From NCBI GenBank assembly GCA_036898135.1, contig CM072512.1, positions 13,721,425-13,785,424 on the forward strand: a stretch of 64,000 nucleotides of DNA, in the 5' to 3' direction. Below the pieces are notes generated by a model. That model was given only the letters and a program-made list of their open reading frames with translations. It searched no databases and was not told where the DNA came from. The position numbers and the translations under genes were made by a program. Source of the DNA: Oncomelania hupensis. Lineage: Eukaryota > Mollusca > Gastropoda > Littorinimorpha > Pomatiopsidae. Shown piece after piece: positions 21,501 to 33,143 of this stretch. The number at the start of each line of letters is the position of its first letter. The first letter of the stretch is position 1.

Positions 21501-22258
21501 CATACATGTCAAGCTCTTGGAGCTTCTGACCATAATTTTTGGCCCCAAAGACCATAATTTTCTATCGAAAACCATAAGAAATGCGTAAAACGGTAAACAC
21601 GCACATACAAATTAAAAAAACCAAAAAAACAATAATAATAATTTTAGCAAACACATGCGAATTCACCTGCATGTTTTTAATAACAAACACTGTACCATAC
21701 AAACAAGCAACTTAATAATATTTTAAAAAAAAACAAAAAAAACAAACTTTCATAACTGTGCTTTATCCACTGCAGAAAAAAAACACCCCTCCCTCTCCCC
21801 CCCCCCCCCCCTTCAAAAAAACAAACAAACAAACAATCCAAATTACTTAATAGAAAAAAGAATCTGAAGAAGTAATAAGATTTTTGAAGTCTTTGTCTGT
21901 TTCCCACTCTACCAGATATCGGCCGAAATGGATACGTGCTTTTCTAGCAGGTGGTTTCGCCATTTTCAATAAGCTGAATGAACGGAAACCTTTCCTCCAA
22001 GACGGAAACAGTGTATAGATATGCTATGAGCATGCGCAAGGCCCGTACTTCCTCCGAGATCACCATCGCAAGCGAGCGTGACTCAGAATTGTTCTCTAGG
22101 CTGTATTTCGGATTAAAATAAAATAAAAATTTCGGCTTTAAAAAAAAAGGGTCGGGAAAAAGAAAAAATACGTATGATTTTCATCTTACGCCGTAAGGTG
22201 AAAAAAAACTTGAAAATACGTAAGGATTACGGAAAAAACGTAAGACTTGACATGTATG
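21501..22258. mobile_element. Non-autonomous TIR element, 758 bp
   Basis: Thirteen-base perfect inverted ends (CATACATGTCAAG at 21501-21513, complement at 22246-22258), flanked by the direct repeat AAAAAT (21495-21500 and 22259-22264). No transposase inside. The flank is low complexity, so the duplication alone is weak evidence; the perfect TIRs are stronger. Superfamily unknown. Confidence 0.6.
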
Positions 22259-22264
22259 AAAAAT

Positions 22265-23405
22265 AGGCCCATGAACAACACCAGTCGATGAACTGGACCA
22301 AGCAGAATATTCGATAAAAGCAGGATGAGGATAAAAAAGACCGTAATCATTTATCTTTTTTTTTTTTAATTTCCTTTGATTTTAGATTTAAAAAAATTAC
22401 ATGCCGTGTAATGTCCTAAGTGTGGTTGAAAACTAGCTCCCTTTTTGACAATGGCTTATGTAAACAGCACTGCTTTTGCATGACACAAAAAGTATTGCAT
22501 GTATCATCAAAGATACAAAGAAAAGTATCTATCTTTGGTATCATTACGGCGTCAAAAGATGAATGCTGATCTCCGATTTGATCTCACAGTAACGAGAGAA
22601 GCCCATACAGGTCCGTCCGTCGCCAGACAACTGTGTGAGCGAGATCGGATGACAGAAAAAACATTAAAAAAATGACATCAGACCAAGTGCCAGGCGACAA
22701 GCCATTATAGGCTCTTCTCCTCAATGGAAGATAAACTCAGAGACATCACCTCTTTTACCCGTAAGGGTTTGTTTGTATGCAAATCCATGCAGTACTATTT
22801 AGAAAAAGTCCTCAGTCTTTTTCAACAAGGGAATTAATTTGCTACCAAAACACCCTGAAAATCGAAACCGGTTCATGAACGCTTTTCTCGAGCAATTTTG
22901 ATGTGGCTTCGTCGCGCCTCCTGCAATTATTGTTCTGTCTCTTTGAGCGCTTCCTGCACTGAACGGCTTCAATCCAAATGACAAAGAAAATAAAACAAAC
23001 TAAAGTAAAACACTCGAGTGCATGGAAGTCAGTAATGACGGCAACAAATAATAATAAAAAAGAGACAAAATAAACACGTGACTGAAAATAGATTTCAAGA
23101 AGGCAGGTTAAAGTTTAAATCAACTCACACATATTTATTAACGCTACATTTTAACGCTCACTCATGCACGAACACACACACACGCACACACATACACACA
23201 AACACACACACACACACCGTCTAAATTATAGGTTTAGACGCCGTGGCACTAACCAAGTACATTGCATCCTCAAAATGAAAAAAAAATGGAAGTGGTTCCT
23301 CGATATCTTAGCGGTCAGTAGTAGCGTGCAGTCCATGTATTATAAATAGAAGGGAGGGATCACACTGCATCCTTGGAGAAACGAATGGGCCCCTCAAACG
23401 ACATA
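22265..23405. other. No recognisable gene; (CA)n near 23172-23216
   Basis: Part of 22470-22640 shows distant similarity to 37150-37270 (TTTTGCATGA, then GATTTCATCTCACAGTGACGA-like text), so it may be an old uncharacterised repeat. Confidence 0.4.
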
Positions 23406-23702
23406 GGGGTGTCGGATAGCGCAGTGGTTGGAGCACTCGCTACTGTGTCGCTACTGCATCGTCCAGTGCGGTTAGCACTTGGATGGGTGACCGCAAAACG
23501 TGAAGCGACAAATAACAACGCCACCAGTTGACTCAACTGTGACTGAGTGCCTACTCTCTTAAGGGTGGGGAAGGTAAAGCAGCGAGGGAGAGAGATGGGC
23601 ATCACCCTCATTACGCTGGCCCAAGATAAGTGTGATCTCCAACATCACGCTCCCCTACGGCCACAGGCTATGGGACTACCTTTACCTTTCTACTTTTACC
23701 CT
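23406..23702 (+). repeat. tRNA/5S composite SINE, copy 1
   Basis: Begins GGGGTGTCGGATAGCGCAGT (tRNA-type A box), then a segment like the 5S rRNA internal promoter (GCGGTTAGCACTTGGATGGG, then TGACCGC). A ~180 bp body follows, ending in CCTTTACCTTT. No clean target duplication found. Two other copies lie at 26925-27213 (minus) and 43250-43544. Confidence 0.8.
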
Positions 23703-24129
23703 TAAACGGTTTATTCCTAAACCGCGTACCAACCATCCTATAATATCTTCATTTACATCGGAAAAAAACCAACAGAAGTCCTATAACTGGGAAAACATTG
23801 ATATAGGCTTATTTTATTATATGCGGAAATTGCACATATCATAGGCCTGTTTCGTTTCCAAATGACTGTGTTATCTACGGCTGCACGATTGAATTGAGGA
23901 TTTACGTTCTTTGTTTTTGCTATCGCGGATCCAGTCAACTTGTTTAATGCCTCCCTACATGTGGTTTAGAGGAGGGTAGGAGATGAGTATAACTGTTTGA
24001 CACGTACTATTAATGCTTCTGTTAAGTTAGCCGTGCTGTGTGAGTGAGAATCGATAGTAGTAAGCATAGTAGTAGGATACATGGAGGAGCCTGCATAATT
24101 ATTATGTTTCAGGTCTCTTTCTTTCGGAT

Positions 24130-24194
24130 TGTCACATGACGATAATGATAATGATGATTTTGATGATGATGATTTTGATGACGACGACGATGAC

Positions 24195-24272
<78 letters not shown>
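24130..24272. repeat. (GAT)n microsatellite
   Basis: GAT/GAC array that reads as poly-Asp or poly-His; not a gene. Confidence 0.95.
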
Positions 24273-24774
24273 TTTTGCTTGCGAGAAAAAGGTTTGCTTT
24301 TCTTGATTTCGTTTGCTTTTTGGGTTTAGAATGCATTACGAAATGGGGCCTTTGTGAGTCTTATGTCTATTCTCTATAGACGTAGACAAGATTTGAGGTC
24401 CTCTGCTAGCAAGTGTTTGTATAGCTCTTACTCAAGCTCACAGCTTCTTTAGATCGCACTCGCGTACATACATAAAGAGGCTAGACCGGAAATTTTACGC
24501 AGTCTGACTTCCACATCTTCTTCTCCTTCTTTCTCTTGAGAAATGATCAAGAATCAGAATCCAGTGAAGGCCTTATGAATAACTGGACACATGTCTCAAG
24601 AACTGCAGATCGTTTCATCCGAAAGCTAAAACGAGTGAAGATGTTTGCTAAAGAGATGGTATTCTCAAAGGCACCAGATCCAGTCCGCACGCGTTTCTGT
24701 TGACACACTCCTCTTTGCTAAAGTGCAGTTCTCCTTCAACCAAAGCAGAGGCTGGAATGGAAGGGTCTCAGAAC

Positions 24775-24779
<5 letters not shown>

Positions 24780-24838
<59 letters not shown>
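24780..24838. repeat. (GA)n microsatellite
   Basis: Pure GA array abutting the 5' end of the SINE at 24840. Confidence 0.95.
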
Positions 24839-24839
<1 letters not shown>

Positions 24840-24842
<3 letters not shown>

Positions 24843-25026
24843 GCCGGGTAGCTCAGTTGGTAGAGCGTCTTACTAGTAACCGAACGGTACCTGGTTCGAA
24901 TCCCGGATTGGCCAATGTGTGACCATATTATTTTCCCCTTACCTTCAACTGGTTCGCTGGTGTCAGAATAATGTGACCAGTGTGTAGTCGCCTATACGCT
25001 CCGGTGTCATGCGACTATAATCTACA
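24840..25026 (+). repeat. tRNA-derived SINE, copy T1
   Basis: The head reads like a tRNA with A box TAGCTCAGTTGGTAGAGCG and B box GGTTCGAATCC, followed by a ~110 bp body ending GCGACTATAATCTAC. It is not a tRNA gene: the acceptor stem does not close and a long body follows. It lies between two (GA)n arrays, which suggests insertion into, or expansion from, GA repeats. Confidence 0.85.
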
Positions 25027-25037
25027 ATAACCCTTTT

Positions 25038-25038
<1 letters not shown>

Positions 25039-25114
<76 letters not shown>

Positions 25115-25160
25115 AGAAGAGAAGATAAGAGAGAGGGGGCAGGGGAGAGGAGAGAGAGAG
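25039..25160. repeat. (GA)n microsatellite
   Basis: Pure GA array to about 25110, then GA/GAA-rich text. Confidence 0.9.
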
Positions 25161-25376
25161 AAAGATGGGGGTGGGGGGTGGGGAGTGGATGGAGAGACTG
25201 ACTCGAACTCGGACATTTTATTCACAACAAGGATACAGATTTCATATAGGAGCCTAAACTTACATCATCATTCACACTCACATTCTGCAATATTCAGTCA
25301 TAGGCCTGCATGCCAACGGCAAAACAAATTACTATAATAGCACAGCAGATGAAATAAGTAAATCATGAAGCGTACA

Positions 25377-25378
25377 AA

Positions 25379-25440
<62 letters not shown>

Positions 25441-25455
25441 AATATACATTTATAA

Positions 25456-25520
<65 letters not shown>
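25377..25520. repeat. (CTA)n followed by (TTA)n
   Basis: Two adjacent trinucleotide arrays separated by AAATATACATTTATAATTT. Confidence 0.95.
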
Positions 25521-26240
25521 GTGACGGTGGGTCTATTATTGCTGGGCTCTGCACAATGGAATGCTATTACCCACTCGTCTTTCGTCTGCGGAGATCGGCT
25601 AGTAAGATCGCCCTATGACTAATCGTAATACATTTATATGTTTGGCCCGGTCTGTGTGTAGAAATGGTTACAGAGATATGGAGAAAAGTGTAATAGCTTC
25701 ACTGACACACGAGCTCTTGCACGGCTATGAAACATAGGTAGTCCAGCCACTTGTTACCAGTAAATATCACACATATTTATTTCCTCTACTCTATATCTAA
25801 TTCTCTAATCACTATATTAACTTAAATGTCCAAAACGTTATACAGCTAGGATTAACTTAACAGTCCAAGATTCACTTTGAGTGGTTCGCTCTTTGATGGG
25901 TCTATTCTGCTTCTGTTCTCGATACTTGCTACTGAGTCATCACTGGGCTTTGTTCTTGTTTTGCCTACTGTTCATTTTCAGGAAGAGTGGACTATCGCGC
26001 AGTCCTTATAGATCAGTGTTTGTGCACTTCTTCTGTGTCACTTAACTTGATCGTTGAGGTGCTGCATACAGGTCAGCTGGAGTATGTCAGGCCTACCTTA
26101 GCGAGAATTTTATTTTACTTCTGCTTAGAAAATACCTAACTTGTGTCGTCTGCTCGGCCTCGACTTTAAGATACAAAGGCCAAAGCAGGATGAATGTTTA
26201 AGACGAGGAACCTTAGTGCAGGGTCTAAACTAGCCTATTG
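25521..26240. other. No recognisable gene
   Basis: Only short frames on both strands and no repeat boundary recognised. Confidence 0.5.
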
Positions 26241-26245
26241 TGACA

Positions 26246-26246
<1 letters not shown>

Positions 26247-26324
<78 letters not shown>

Positions 26325-26325
26325 A

Positions 26326-26366
<41 letters not shown>
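26247..26366. repeat. (TTA)n then (AGT)n
   Basis: Two adjacent trinucleotide arrays. The long open frame over this stretch (26240-26764) starts in the array and has no domain. Confidence 0.95.
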
Positions 26367-26924
26367 TGCTGCATCATAGTTATTATACCATTTGGATGCT
26401 CCGGGTATTTTCACATTTTGACATTCACTCATCTATCATTATATCTATGGCTTCTTCTTCTTTTTGTCTCCTTTCTAAATATCTTTTTTTTTTATTTCTT
26501 GGAGCTCTGTTGGAAAGTAGTGTTTTCTTCTCTCGTGTGATGTGCCCGCCTGATGAAGAGCGGAGCTCCCAACATTTGCATTGTATGGTTTTGTCTTGTT
26601 TTGTGTGTCGAAATGAGCATTCTTTTTGGCTTATGTATACCTTTGTTTCTTGTTATTGGACATTTGTCAATGCTAGCACTAGCAGTCCCCTGTTTTGTTT
26701 CTTTATCTTAAATCACCTACTTAGAATTGTATCATTAATGAAAAACAATTTTAAAAAAAACTAAAAAGACATGGAATACATTGGCCGTGGTAATTAAAGT
26801 CTGGCGCCACATGGTTCGCTTTATTAGAGATTGGACACCTCAGTGGTCATTAGCGTTGTCTCAGGTTCATCAAACTCTACTTTTATTGGCCTACTCACTT
26901 TCATTACAATGACTCGGGCAAAAG

Positions 26925-27213
26925 GTAAAGGTAGAGGTGGTCCCATAGCCTTGTGGCCGTAGGGGAGCGTGATGTTGGAGATCACACTTATCTTGGGCCA
27001 GCGTAATGAGGGTGATGCCCATCTCTCTCCCTCGCTGCTTTACCTTCCCCACCCTTAAGAGAGTAGGTACTCAGTCACAGCTGAGTCAACTGGGGTCGTT
27101 GTTATTTGTCGCTTGACGTTTTGCGGTCACCCATCCAAATGCTAACCGCACTGGACGGTGCTTAACTTGCGACACAGTAGCGAGTGCTCCAACCACTGCG
27201 CTATCCAACACCC
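26925..27213 (-). repeat. tRNA/5S composite SINE, copy 2
   Basis: Minus-strand copy flanked by the 12 bp duplication CTCGGGCAAAAG (26913-26924 and 27214-27225). It preserves the 5S-like part best: AAGTTAAGCACCGTCC, then GCGGTTAGCATTTGGATGGG and TGACCGC, matching the A box, intermediate element and C box region of 5S rRNA. The A-box-bearing first ~45 bases are tRNA-like. Confidence 0.88.
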
Positions 27214-27225
27214 CTCGGGCAAAAG

Positions 27226-27960
27226 ACGAGAGAAAAATTGCGGACCTCCGTTTCATCTTCAACCTTCAGAGAAAGAGAGGGAGGGTTTTCTTTTTCAGGG
27301 CTATTGTTCTCTCAATCACGTGCGACTTTTAATTAGCAACAGAAAGCGCTTGCTTTTATAACAGGCAGCTGTTCCTCGTAGGATAATTTGATGCTAACTT
27401 CCGTTGGGAAATTTTTTTAAGGTTATTGCTGGGCTTAATTCTTGTTCTTATTTATTAATGACTTTGTAATATTACATCATAAAGGGGACTAAAATATGAA
27501 TAAAATCAGTCATAAGCATGTATTCTCTTTCACCCATGGAACAGGGGAAGGGAATAAAAGCAGAGAGAAACATTGTAAACGCACTGCATACTTTTTCCTA
27601 GTCTATGCTTTAAACGCTTTTGGTATTTAAATATAATTAACACAAAGGGAAATATACAGGATGAAAGTAGAACAATTGTGTAGAGGCATTTGGGGGGAAA
27701 AGTACATTAAAAATAGGGTATTGTTCAGCATCCAATAAGTTTAAAATAGATTTATAGATTTTAAGATTTAAGATTTTTAAGATATAAGATTTTTTTTAAA
27801 GATTTTTTTAATGCTTTATTGTCCCTTTTTATCGGGAAATTCTGGGCCTCCTCCCCTGTGGAAGGCGTAGTCGCAGCCTGTGGCGCGCCCAAACCCAACC
27901 TACCTAACATTAGTTGTGATTTTTGAAATTTAGAAATTCTTTAAATTTTTGAATTTTTTT
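27226..27960. other. No recognisable gene
   Basis: AT-rich, with no frame or repeat that I recognise. Confidence 0.5.
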
Positions 27961-27964
27961 TTGA

Positions 27965-28160
27965 AATTTTGCTGGGGGAGCAAACCGGAGTACCCGGAGA
28001 AAACCCCCGGGACGTTGCCCGAGTCGAAAGTAAATAATATTCGGAGAAACATAACGCCCCGATGCAGGATCGAACCCACACCTGTCAGGCGCCATTGGTT
28101 TCCGGCCTGTGAACAAGACAAGTTAGTCCCGCCTTAGCCCACTTGGCCACAACGCTCGCT
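27965..28160 (-). repeat. tRNA-derived SINE, second family
   Basis: On the minus strand it has the head GCGAGCGTTGTGGCCAAGTG (A box), B box GGGTTCGATCCTG and then a body with CTCCGGGTACTCCGGTTTGC. A variable-loop-like spacer between the boxes suggests a Leu/Ser-type tRNA origin. The CCGGGTACTCCGGTTT core looks like a conserved central domain shared by several invertebrate SINEs, but I cannot name the superfamily with certainty. Confidence 0.75.
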
Positions 28161-28261
28161 TATATTAAGTTCATTAGACTTGGTAATATCTTGTTTCGAT
28201 CACGCAACGTTTTTTGACAGTTGCAACAATGAAGATGTTAATACGAGGTGATGAGTGTGGT

Positions 28262-28795
28262 AGTTAGTTAGTCATTGTTTATATCGTCCAGCGGACTGCA
28301 AAGAGCCGAATCAGGACCACAACGTGGTTGAAAGAGGACTCACCCCCGGCCCGTATAAAGGATCTGCTGAAACAACCTTAATGGTAACACATGAAGGCAT
28401 CCCCTGCAGGAGACGATGAGGCTTTACTCTCATTTATCGAACCCACGTTTACAAAACCCAAATAGTATATAAACAAAACACATACATTTAAAATGCCTAC
28501 ATTGCTAAATAATAATACCCTACAGAAAGCCTTAGTAACCTTTCGGCAGAGAGCGTCCAATAGCCCCAAGCTGACCCAACAGACCCCAAACTTAGACGAG
28601 GAGTTTTGCAAGAGTTTTCAAGAAGAAAAAAAGGAAGGTGATTGGTCTAGCGAAGAAGGTAGAAGAGAGTGTAACAGATTAAGAACGAGAAAGAAAAAAT
28701 GAGAATAACAGAAACAGTAGTGATTTAAAGCACTAAATTTCCACAAAGTGGAAATACTATTTATACAGAAAACCCCTGCACCCCGACGGTATTTG
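28262..28795 (-). repeat. Family R retroposon, older copy
   Basis: Diverged copy collinear with the young copies, including an extra ACCACAACGTGGTTGAAAGA segment that the young ones lack. It reaches the family's 5' end (GTGCAGGGGTTTTCTGTATA on the minus strand) but lacks an intact TAATG tail. Confidence 0.75.
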
Positions 28796-29223
28796 GCAAC
28801 TAACATAAAAAAAATCAATAATTTCATCTGTAACAATAGTTTCATCCAAACCAAAAGGTCTACCTCAAGCTGCCCGAGGTGCTCATTTGCTACTTTAGGC
28901 GCCTCATCTGACGACCCTGACAACTGAGCACAATCCTGGGCGATATTTGTGTAGTTGGCATTCACCCGTCTAGAACATGAGCGCGCGTCAGGATCTTTAA
29001 AGTCCGTGTGATGGAATACGCGCGTGCACAGCCAAGACTGGTCTCGGTTTAATTACTTTCATCCGAAGGCTTCAAGAGAAATAGTTCTCTTTCTCTGAGT
29101 TTTATTTTCTTTCGTTTCGCCAGATCTTCACACGAATGCTGTCAGCTGGATCGCGTGTTTTCGCTGATAACTATAAAGTCAGTTTGCTTTGGGAAGATTT
29201 ACATCCCACAAACCCATGAAAGG

Positions 29224-29228
<5 letters not shown>
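28796..29228. other. No recognisable gene
   Basis: Unique-looking, short frames only. Confidence 0.5.

Positions 29229-29302
<74 letters not shown>
29229..29302. repeat. (CT)n microsatellite
   Basis: Pure CT array. Confidence 0.95.
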
Positions 29303-29304
<2 letters not shown>

Positions 29305-30170
29305 TTCAGGAGAACTACATACATTCAATCTGCCTAGTATGTTCGTCGAGCTTCCTCCAGGTCTCGCGGCCGGGGGAACCCGAGGCAAAGGTGGCTGCCT
29401 TTCATGCTCGCGTGTTGCAGTAATTAAAGGTCAATTTGGCTGTGACAGAAGCGCCATCTACAAGTGGAATTGATTTCTTTATTACGCCCCTTGCCTCACT
29501 TTTCATCCGCCCAAACGCGATTCACATTTTCTTTTCTTTTTTCTTTCAATATGTACGAGTATACATACATTCTACAGTGTAATGACACAATAATGCATGG
29601 CCGCACTAAAATATGTCAATTTGCATCAAACATTATAATTTGTCCATCCTCATCGCTATTAAATAGAAGGCGGAAAATAAATCAATTTTATATTTGTTGA
29701 AATTTACACTGATTGCATCTTTGGCAGTCAGTAGGGAAAGAAGAAGCTGAAGTATCCGGATAATACCCTCAATGACCCGGGGGGAGTGGAGGGAGAGTTT
29801 CTTCCCTAAGTCAAATAAGCTTCATCTCCTGCAGGGTTCGAATCCGCGACATTATGCATAGGAAATCATGAGCGCCATATCAACTGCTGCTGCTGCTGCT
29901 GCTGCTGCAAAACCCTACACAGCAGAACAAGTGGAAATCAACTTTGTTCTTGCTCACACATGGCTTCCCTTGCCACGTTTCTACAGTAGCAGCGATCGTA
30001 ATTTGACCCGACATAAAGAGTTCCAGAGCGCAGCGCTCCTTGATAGGACTTGGATTTTTCTCTTTTATCTACCTTTTTAGATGTCCTTTCCCTATCCCTT
30101 CCCCCCTCCCCCAGCCTCATCCCACACAACTACAACCTTTCCTTACCTCCCTTTAAACCGCCATGCCCCA
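29303..30170. other. No recognisable gene
   Basis: Includes a short (CTG)n at 29884-29909. No domain in any frame. Confidence 0.5.
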
Positions 30171-30171
30171 A

Positions 30172-30214
<43 letters not shown>

Positions 30215-30237
30215 CACACACACACCCACACACGCAC
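30172..30237. repeat. (CT)n followed by (CA)n
   Basis: Adjacent dinucleotide arrays. Confidence 0.9.
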
Positions 30238-30383
30238 CCGAACACACTTTTTTTTTCATTTTAAGTAAGTCCTCCGACGTGTTTGTGGCTCGGTTTCCGA
30301 GCAGACGGCTTCTATTTCACTTCCAGGTCGTAACTTCTATTGCTGGTTTTGTTTACTGAGCATTATAGTGTGGAGTTTTCTGG

Positions 30384-30590
30384 TGGCGCCGTTGGTTAGT
30401 TGCCGGTTACCTATTCCGAAGGCTGCGGGTTCGATTCCCGCAAGGAGGCGGTGACCTTGTGAGACTTGGGTACGAGACTATTCACTAGTAGTTCACAGAG
30501 GGTTTCCCTGGACCCTCCGGTTTCCTTCTTTCTGCCCTCCCTGAAATAGAGGGTGCCTAAGTATTTCTAAAAATACACAAATAAAATTCA
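30384..30590 (+). repeat. tRNA-derived SINE, third family
   Basis: A-box-like TGGCGCCGTTGGTTAGTTGC and B box GGGTTCGATTCCC. The body contains GGACCCTCCGGTTTCCTTC, recalling the core of the SINE at 27965-28160, and the end is A-rich. Confidence 0.65.
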
Positions 30591-30660
30591 GTGTCCTTTC
30601 TCATTGTTGTAATAGCGACGTACTTACCTGTGCAATACTACACTACTATTGTTGTTGTTA

Positions 30661-31234
30661 AAGTGTAGTGTAGTGTAGTGTCGTGTCGTGTCGTGTCGTG
30701 TCGTGTCGTGTAGTGTAGTGTAGTGTAGTGTCGTGTCGTGTCGTGTCGTGTAGTGTAGTGTCAAATTTCCTTGTGTTAACTAGGGACAATAAATCATTTC
30801 GTTTCTATGGTGTTGTATTGTGTTGTTATATGTATTATGTTGTATTGTATTGTTATATTGTATTGTGTTATGTTATATTGTATTGTGTTGTGTTATATTG
30901 TATTATGTTGTATTGTATTGTTATATTGTATTGTGTTATGTTATATTGTATTGTGTTGTGTTATATTGTATTGTATTGTGTTATATTGTATTGTGTTGTA
31001 TTGTGTTATATTGTATTGTGTTGTATTGTATTTTGTTATATTGTATATGTTGTATTGTGTTGTGTTATATTGTATTGTGTTGTGTTATATTGTTTTGTGT
31101 TGTATTGTGTTGTGTTATATTGTATTGTATTGTGTTATATTGTATTGTGTTATATTGTATTGCTATATTGTACTGTGTTGTGTTATATTGTATTGTGTTG
31201 TGTTATATTGTATTGTGTTGTATTGTATTATGTT
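30661..31234. repeat. Pentanucleotide satellite: GTGTA/GTGTC then TATTG/TGTTG
   Basis: 30661-30760 is a (GTGTA)n/(GTGTC)n array. After ~60 bp, 30810-31234 is a TATTG/TGTTG/TTATA array. Its 5 bp period and stop-poor sequence leave all three forward frames open; these are not genes. Confidence 0.9.
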
Positions 31235-31874
31235 TGTTACGTTGAAACGCGAACGAAAGTATGTCGGAAGCGCGCACGATAGATCTAATCGTTTCGTTTT
31301 GCAAAGTATTCAATAATGGAGTTTATTTACCTTTGATTTGAGTTTGCATTGTTGTTAGGAGAGGCTTTGTATAACGTTGATGATTTGCGTTAGTCGATAT
31401 TGTTAGAGAATTTTCGGGATCTGCATGTTTATTACTGTCGATAGAAATTTCCCGATGGATATCGAAGGTCGTGAATGTTCCCGGAAGTAGAGGAAATGTG
31501 TATGACGTAAACCAGTGATGACGATCTTTTGTTCGATTGGTGGCAGTGCGTCATTTCTACCGTGTACCAAATTGTTCGAGAAGAGAGAGAGGTTATTTAA
31601 TCGTGTGCCGAGTTGCTGTTGAGAGATAGTAAAGTTGTTGATAGTGATTTAGAGAGTTGCTGTGAAAGTTGTTGAGTTGAGTTGAGAATTGTATGCAGTT
31701 GTTGGTGTGTGCTGAATAAAAAGTGGAAAACTTCATACGTCGACTTAGTGACTTGTATGCTGCTTGAGCGGGTTGCGTGGATAAACGAATCTGAGTTACA
31801 CCCTATCAGGAATTCAAGCATCGGGGCTGAATCAGATACTGATAGAAAACACCAACATCGAATTGAGTGTAACA
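31235..31874 (+). repeat. Solo LTR of the element 1 family
   Basis: 640 bp, collinear with the element 1 LTR from TGTTACG to TGTAACA at roughly 90% identity by eye. Flanked by the 5 bp duplication ATGTT (31230-31234 and 31875-31879). Formed by recombination between the LTRs of a former full element that had inserted into the pentanucleotide array. Confidence 0.93.
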
Positions 31875-31879
31875 ATGTT

Positions 31880-32295
31880 AAATTGTATTGTGTTGTGTTA
31901 TATTGTATTGTGTTGTATTTATTGCATTGTGTTGTAGTGTATTGTGTTGTATTGTATTGTGTTGTATTAGGTTTGAATGGTAGATTGGTGTATGTTGAGT
32001 ATTTAAGAACGTGTAGAACGTGTGAACGTGTAGGTTGGTGACAGATCGCCGCGCTTGGAACCTGATGGGAGATTCGGGGGTAAAGACGCGTATATACGAC
32101 GTAGCACCCAGTGTTATTATTATTGTTGTTGTTAAAGTGTAGTGTAGTGTAGTTTGGTGTAGTTTCAAATTTCCTTGCGTAATATTTATTGGGGACAACA
32201 AATCATCTTGTTTCTATGTGTTGTATTGTATTGTATTGTATTGTGTTGTATTGTATTGTATTGTAATGTATTGTATTGTGTTGTATTACTATTGT
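31880..32295. repeat. Pentanucleotide satellite, continuation
   Basis: TATTG/TGTTG repeats resume to ~31970 and again at ~32218-32290. A GTGTA patch near 32138-32160 and text like 30640-30800 (CAAATTTCCTTG ... GGGACAA) repeat the left block, so a larger unit was duplicated. Confidence 0.8.
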
Positions 32296-33143
32296 ATTAG
32301 ATTAAAGTTTAGAAATTCGTTCATTTGGCCATCAAAACATTACAATCGACAATCTGCCTGACCCTCTTTCTACATCAGTTAGTGTTGTGGTACTGTCGAA
32401 CCATAGTGAGTCATGGGATTTTACAGGTTCTAAACCAGAAAAAAACCAACTTGATTGCCCATTGTCGGGAATGAGAAAGATGAGCTCTTTATTCCTATTA
32501 TTCTGAGTGGGCCGGCGCTGATCTAAAGCTTCCGTGCTTTTGTTGAAATGGCGCATAATTTACAGCCGAAAGGGATTAAAATGCCGTAAATTGTGTTTTT
32601 GATGCGAAGCATTTGACTTGCAGACTTGAAAAGGGACAAAACCCGTTTTAACACCTTCTCATTTTGCTAATATATCTCTGACAGCGCCACTAGCTGTCAA
32701 GTTTCATTCATTTTTAGTTCCCGAGCTGTAAAGCCGGGAAACTACTGTTTTGGGCTTTAGGCATCCGGTGTCCGTCCACCGTCCCCCGCGTCCGTTGGTC
32801 CGGCGCACGGAGGTGACATTTGCACACTTTTTTCTGAAACTAATGAACGGATTTCTTTGAAACTTGGTATTTAGTTAAGAAATAAGGAACCGGTTACCCT
32901 ACCAGACGCCAAAAAATTATGCAAGTTGGGTGATGTCATCATGGTGATGTCATTTTAAAAAAAATCCTATTTTCTCCAACTGGAGGGATTAGTTCAAGTT
33001 TGGTAAATCGAGTGACGTAATCATCGTGACGTAAGTTTTAAAATTTAGTTTCACATTTTAATTTTTGTTTAACCTTTGTATGTAATTACAGTGTTCAGAT
33101 GCCTTGAGCCCTAAAAGAAACTATAGTGTAGCGATTGATGCCA
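32296..33143. other. No recognisable gene
   Basis: 32715-33060 reads like an ancient repeat (CCGGGAAACTACTGTTTTGG; TGACGTAATCATCGTGACGT), but only one copy is in the window. Confidence 0.4.

Noticed and set aside
23390..23712. Target duplication for composite SINE copy 1 (CCCTCAAACG against CCCTTAAACGG)
   Set aside because: The left match does not abut the SINE and has mismatches.
24109..24336. Poly-His/poly-Asp frames
   Set aside because: Translation of a (GAT)n microsatellite on either strand.
24840..24915. Apparent tRNA gene (A and B boxes, anticodon-like region)
   Set aside because: The acceptor stem does not close and ~110 bp of SINE body follows; identical heads occur in other SINE copies.
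30728..31316. Cys/Tyr/Val/Leu-rich 'membrane protein' frames of 141-184 codons
   Set aside because: Three overlapping frames over a pentanucleotide array; period-5 artefact.
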